44,236 nt of DNA from Pseudonocardia sp. (GTDB taxonomy: Bacteria; Actinomycetota; Actinomycetes; Mycobacteriales; Pseudonocardiaceae), in NCBI GenBank assembly GCA_025869365.1, contig JAOZVV010000026.1, positions 35,869 through 80,104 of the forward strand, given 5' to 3'. This document shows, piece by piece, positions 42,914-44,236 of this stretch. The notes below the pieces were generated by a model. The model did not search any database. It worked only from the letters and a program-made list of their open reading frames with translations, and had not been told where the DNA came from. A program made the translations under genes and the position numbers. Numbering within the stretch: the stretch's first letter is position 1; every line of letters starts with the position of its first letter.

Positions 42914-44140
42914 TCAGACCAGGCGGAGCCGCCCGGCAAGCTGCTCCAGGGCGGCGCTTCGGGCTCCGCGGTGGTTGCGGAGCCAGCTGAGCACGAGCTG
43001 CCGGCTGATCGCGTGATGGCGGATCTGCTCCGGGGCGAGCTGCTCGGCATCGAGCAGCACGCCAAGGGCGTCGTCGCGCCGGTTTCGAGCAGTGTAGGCA
43101 CGAGCCGTCTCGATCGCGTGGCGCACTCGCCGTTCCGTCGGAAGAGCCGTGGCGTCGATGCGGGGAGCCAGGTCCACCGCAATCTGGACGTCGCCGAGTT
43201 CCATTGCTGCGGTCATGCGGTGGATCGCGACGTTGGTGGGGCCGAATGCCGTCCACATCGAGTTGGCGTCGCGGCCGAGCCGGCCCGCGCAGTCTGCGGC
43301 CTCGGCGAGGAACGTCGTCGCGGACTGTCGATCGTCAGCTCGTGCAGCCGCGACGGCGCCGGTGAGGAAGAGCGTGCCGTAGACCGAGATCAGCGCGTCC
43401 TCCGCGCGGGAGCCCACCTGCGGCTCCAGGACGTTCGCCGCGGCCTGCACGAGCCGCACGCCGTCCTGGAACCGGCCAGTCGAGTGCACCGCGTGGGCCA
43501 CGCACCTGAACAGAGACCCGAGCACGACGGGGTTGTTCGCCTCTTCTGCTGCATGGAGCCCGCGCTCGGAGGCGATCCAGGCGAGATCGGTCTCGCCGAG
43601 CTTCGTCAGGACCGACACCGCCGACTGATAGGCGAGCGCAAGTAGCGCGTTGGCACGATTGCTGTCCTCGGCCCCCGCAGATCGTGCGGCCCGCAGCGCC
43701 GCGGAGAGGACGAGCGGCGCGCGGCCGGTGACGTATCCGTATCGGGAGGCCTGGTAGGCGTCGAAGACCTCGCTGATGTCCTGCTGCACGTCGTCGAGGC
43801 TTGGTGGTGCCTCGTCGCCGTCGTCGGCGAGCGCTGGGATGGCGAGGCCGTAGTTCATCAATACGGCCCGCAGCGCAGGGACGGTTCGGACGCCACTGTC
43901 GGCGGTCCAGTCGAGCAGCGCCGGCTCGGCGACGAGATCGCCGATCGTGACGTCGAGGGCGTCGGCGAGGCTGCGGATGACGGAGAGCCGGTCGAGCTCG
44001 ATCTTGTTGTTCTCGACGCGGCTGAGCCAGTCCTCGGTCCGCGTGACGAGTCCGGCCAACACGACCTGCGCCATCCCACGCCGCCGGCGGTAGAAGGCGA
44101 CCCGCTCGCCGACGGTCATCGTCTCGGTCATTCCGCGCAT
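42914..44140 (-). CDS. XRE-family regulator with helical-repeat sensor domain
   Basis: A 408-residue regulator. Residues ~8-68 form the XRE HTH (VGERVAFYRRRRGMAQVVLAGLVTRTEDWLSRVENNKIELDRLSVIRSLADALDVTIGDLV). The remainder is an all-helical TPR-like array (for example ALLALAYQSAVSVLTKLGETDLAWIASERGLHAAEEA and IETARAYTARNRRDDALGVLLDAEQLAPEQ), as in large actinobacterial XRE proteins that sense a ligand or peptide. ATG 44140 has GGAGG 9 nt upstream; a longer frame from 44194 is less likely. It is probably co-transcribed with the NUDIX gene. Confidence 0.88.
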   Translation of the reverse strand: MRGMTETMTVGERVAFYRRRRGMAQVVLAGLVTRTEDWLSRVENNKIELDRLSVIRSLADALDVTIGDLVAEPALLDWTADSGVRTVPALRAVLMNYGLAIPALADDGDEAPPSLDDVQQDISEVFDAYQASRYGYVTGRAPLVLSAALRAARSAGAEDSNRANALLALAYQSAVSVLTKLGETDLAWIASERGLHAAEEANNPVVLGSLFRCVAHAVHSTGRFQDGVRLVQAAANVLEPQVGSRAEDALISVYGTLFLTGAVAAARADDRQSATTFLAEAADCAGRLGRDANSMWTAFGPTNVAIHRMTAAMELGDVQIAVDLAPRIDATALPTERRVRHAIETARAYTARNRRDDALGVLLDAEQLAPEQIRHHAISRQLVLSWLRNHRGARSAALEQLAGRLRLV

Positions 44141-44236
44141 GAATGCAACCTCCCCCGAGGCTGTGCGAGGACCCCGGAATTTTCTGTGTGCCACGAACGC
44201 TGATCGTCGGGCTGGTCTGAACCAGATCGATGTGAG

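Overview
The window is high-GC DNA with strong third-position GC bias and many GTG starts. Its families are typical of mycelial or soil Actinobacteria: DUF3040, DUF3616, ARB_07466-type cell-wall proteins, a PPi-type phosphofructokinase and remnants of mycothiol-type arsenate reductase. A Pseudonocardiaceae genome, perhaps Pseudonocardia, is a reasonable inference but not proven here.

Left part (1-17,262), ordinary chromosome. It opens inside a B12-dependent diol/glycerol dehydratase operon: large subunit C-terminus, medium subunit, then both subunits of the reactivating factor. No small-subunit gene lies between the medium subunit and the reactivase. A convergent GntR/FCD regulator follows, then an XRE-cupin regulator overlapping an AIR-synthase-like protein, a small unknown gene, a PPi-type 6-phosphofructokinase and two paralogous ARB_07466-type exported proteins flanking a DUF3616 protein. 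After several small actinobacterial proteins come an SRPBCC/ArsR pair, a GNAT, a VOC protein, a MarR regulator and a slipin.

Boundary (17,422-17,527). A terminator-like hairpin is followed by the 3' half of a tRNA-Arg(CCG) gene on the minus strand, cut at the anticodon arm. This is the signature of an attachment-site duplication. Its orientation predicts that an integrated element extends rightward and that the intact tRNA lies beyond the window.

Right part (17,530-44,236), an accessory island rich in ion, pH and osmotic functions and in decaying genes. Live genes include a DUF3040 protein, an ABC exporter, NhaA, an alpha/beta hydrolase, MarR plus a ClC chloride transporter, a two-component system with a lipoprotein, an SGNH hydrolase, a SulP transporter and a MerR regulator. 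The right end carries surface-sugar genes (acyltransferases, methyltransferases, a sugar nucleotidyltransferase) and an XRE-NUDIX pair. Broken genes include arsC fragments, a fused DUF2254/cation-antiporter remnant, frameshifted ectB, a NUDIX remnant and a frameshifted acyltransferase.

Three sets of repeated regulatory DNA tie the island together. (1) A 19-nt element, GCCGGGAAGTCTGGTCGGC, occurs four times. Each copy is 12-14 nt after a -10-like hexamer and 31-33 nt before the start codon of one of four unrelated genes. (2) Four long palindromes around (T/A)CACGTGA or its variants lie upstream of SulP, a methyltransferase-like gene and both acyltransferases; the MerR protein encoded among them is the likely binder. 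(3) Four direct repeats of GTCAG with an 11-bp period lie near the two-component system, ectB and gene remnants, as expected for an OmpR-family regulator. The first set is the best candidate for an undescribed regulatory system.
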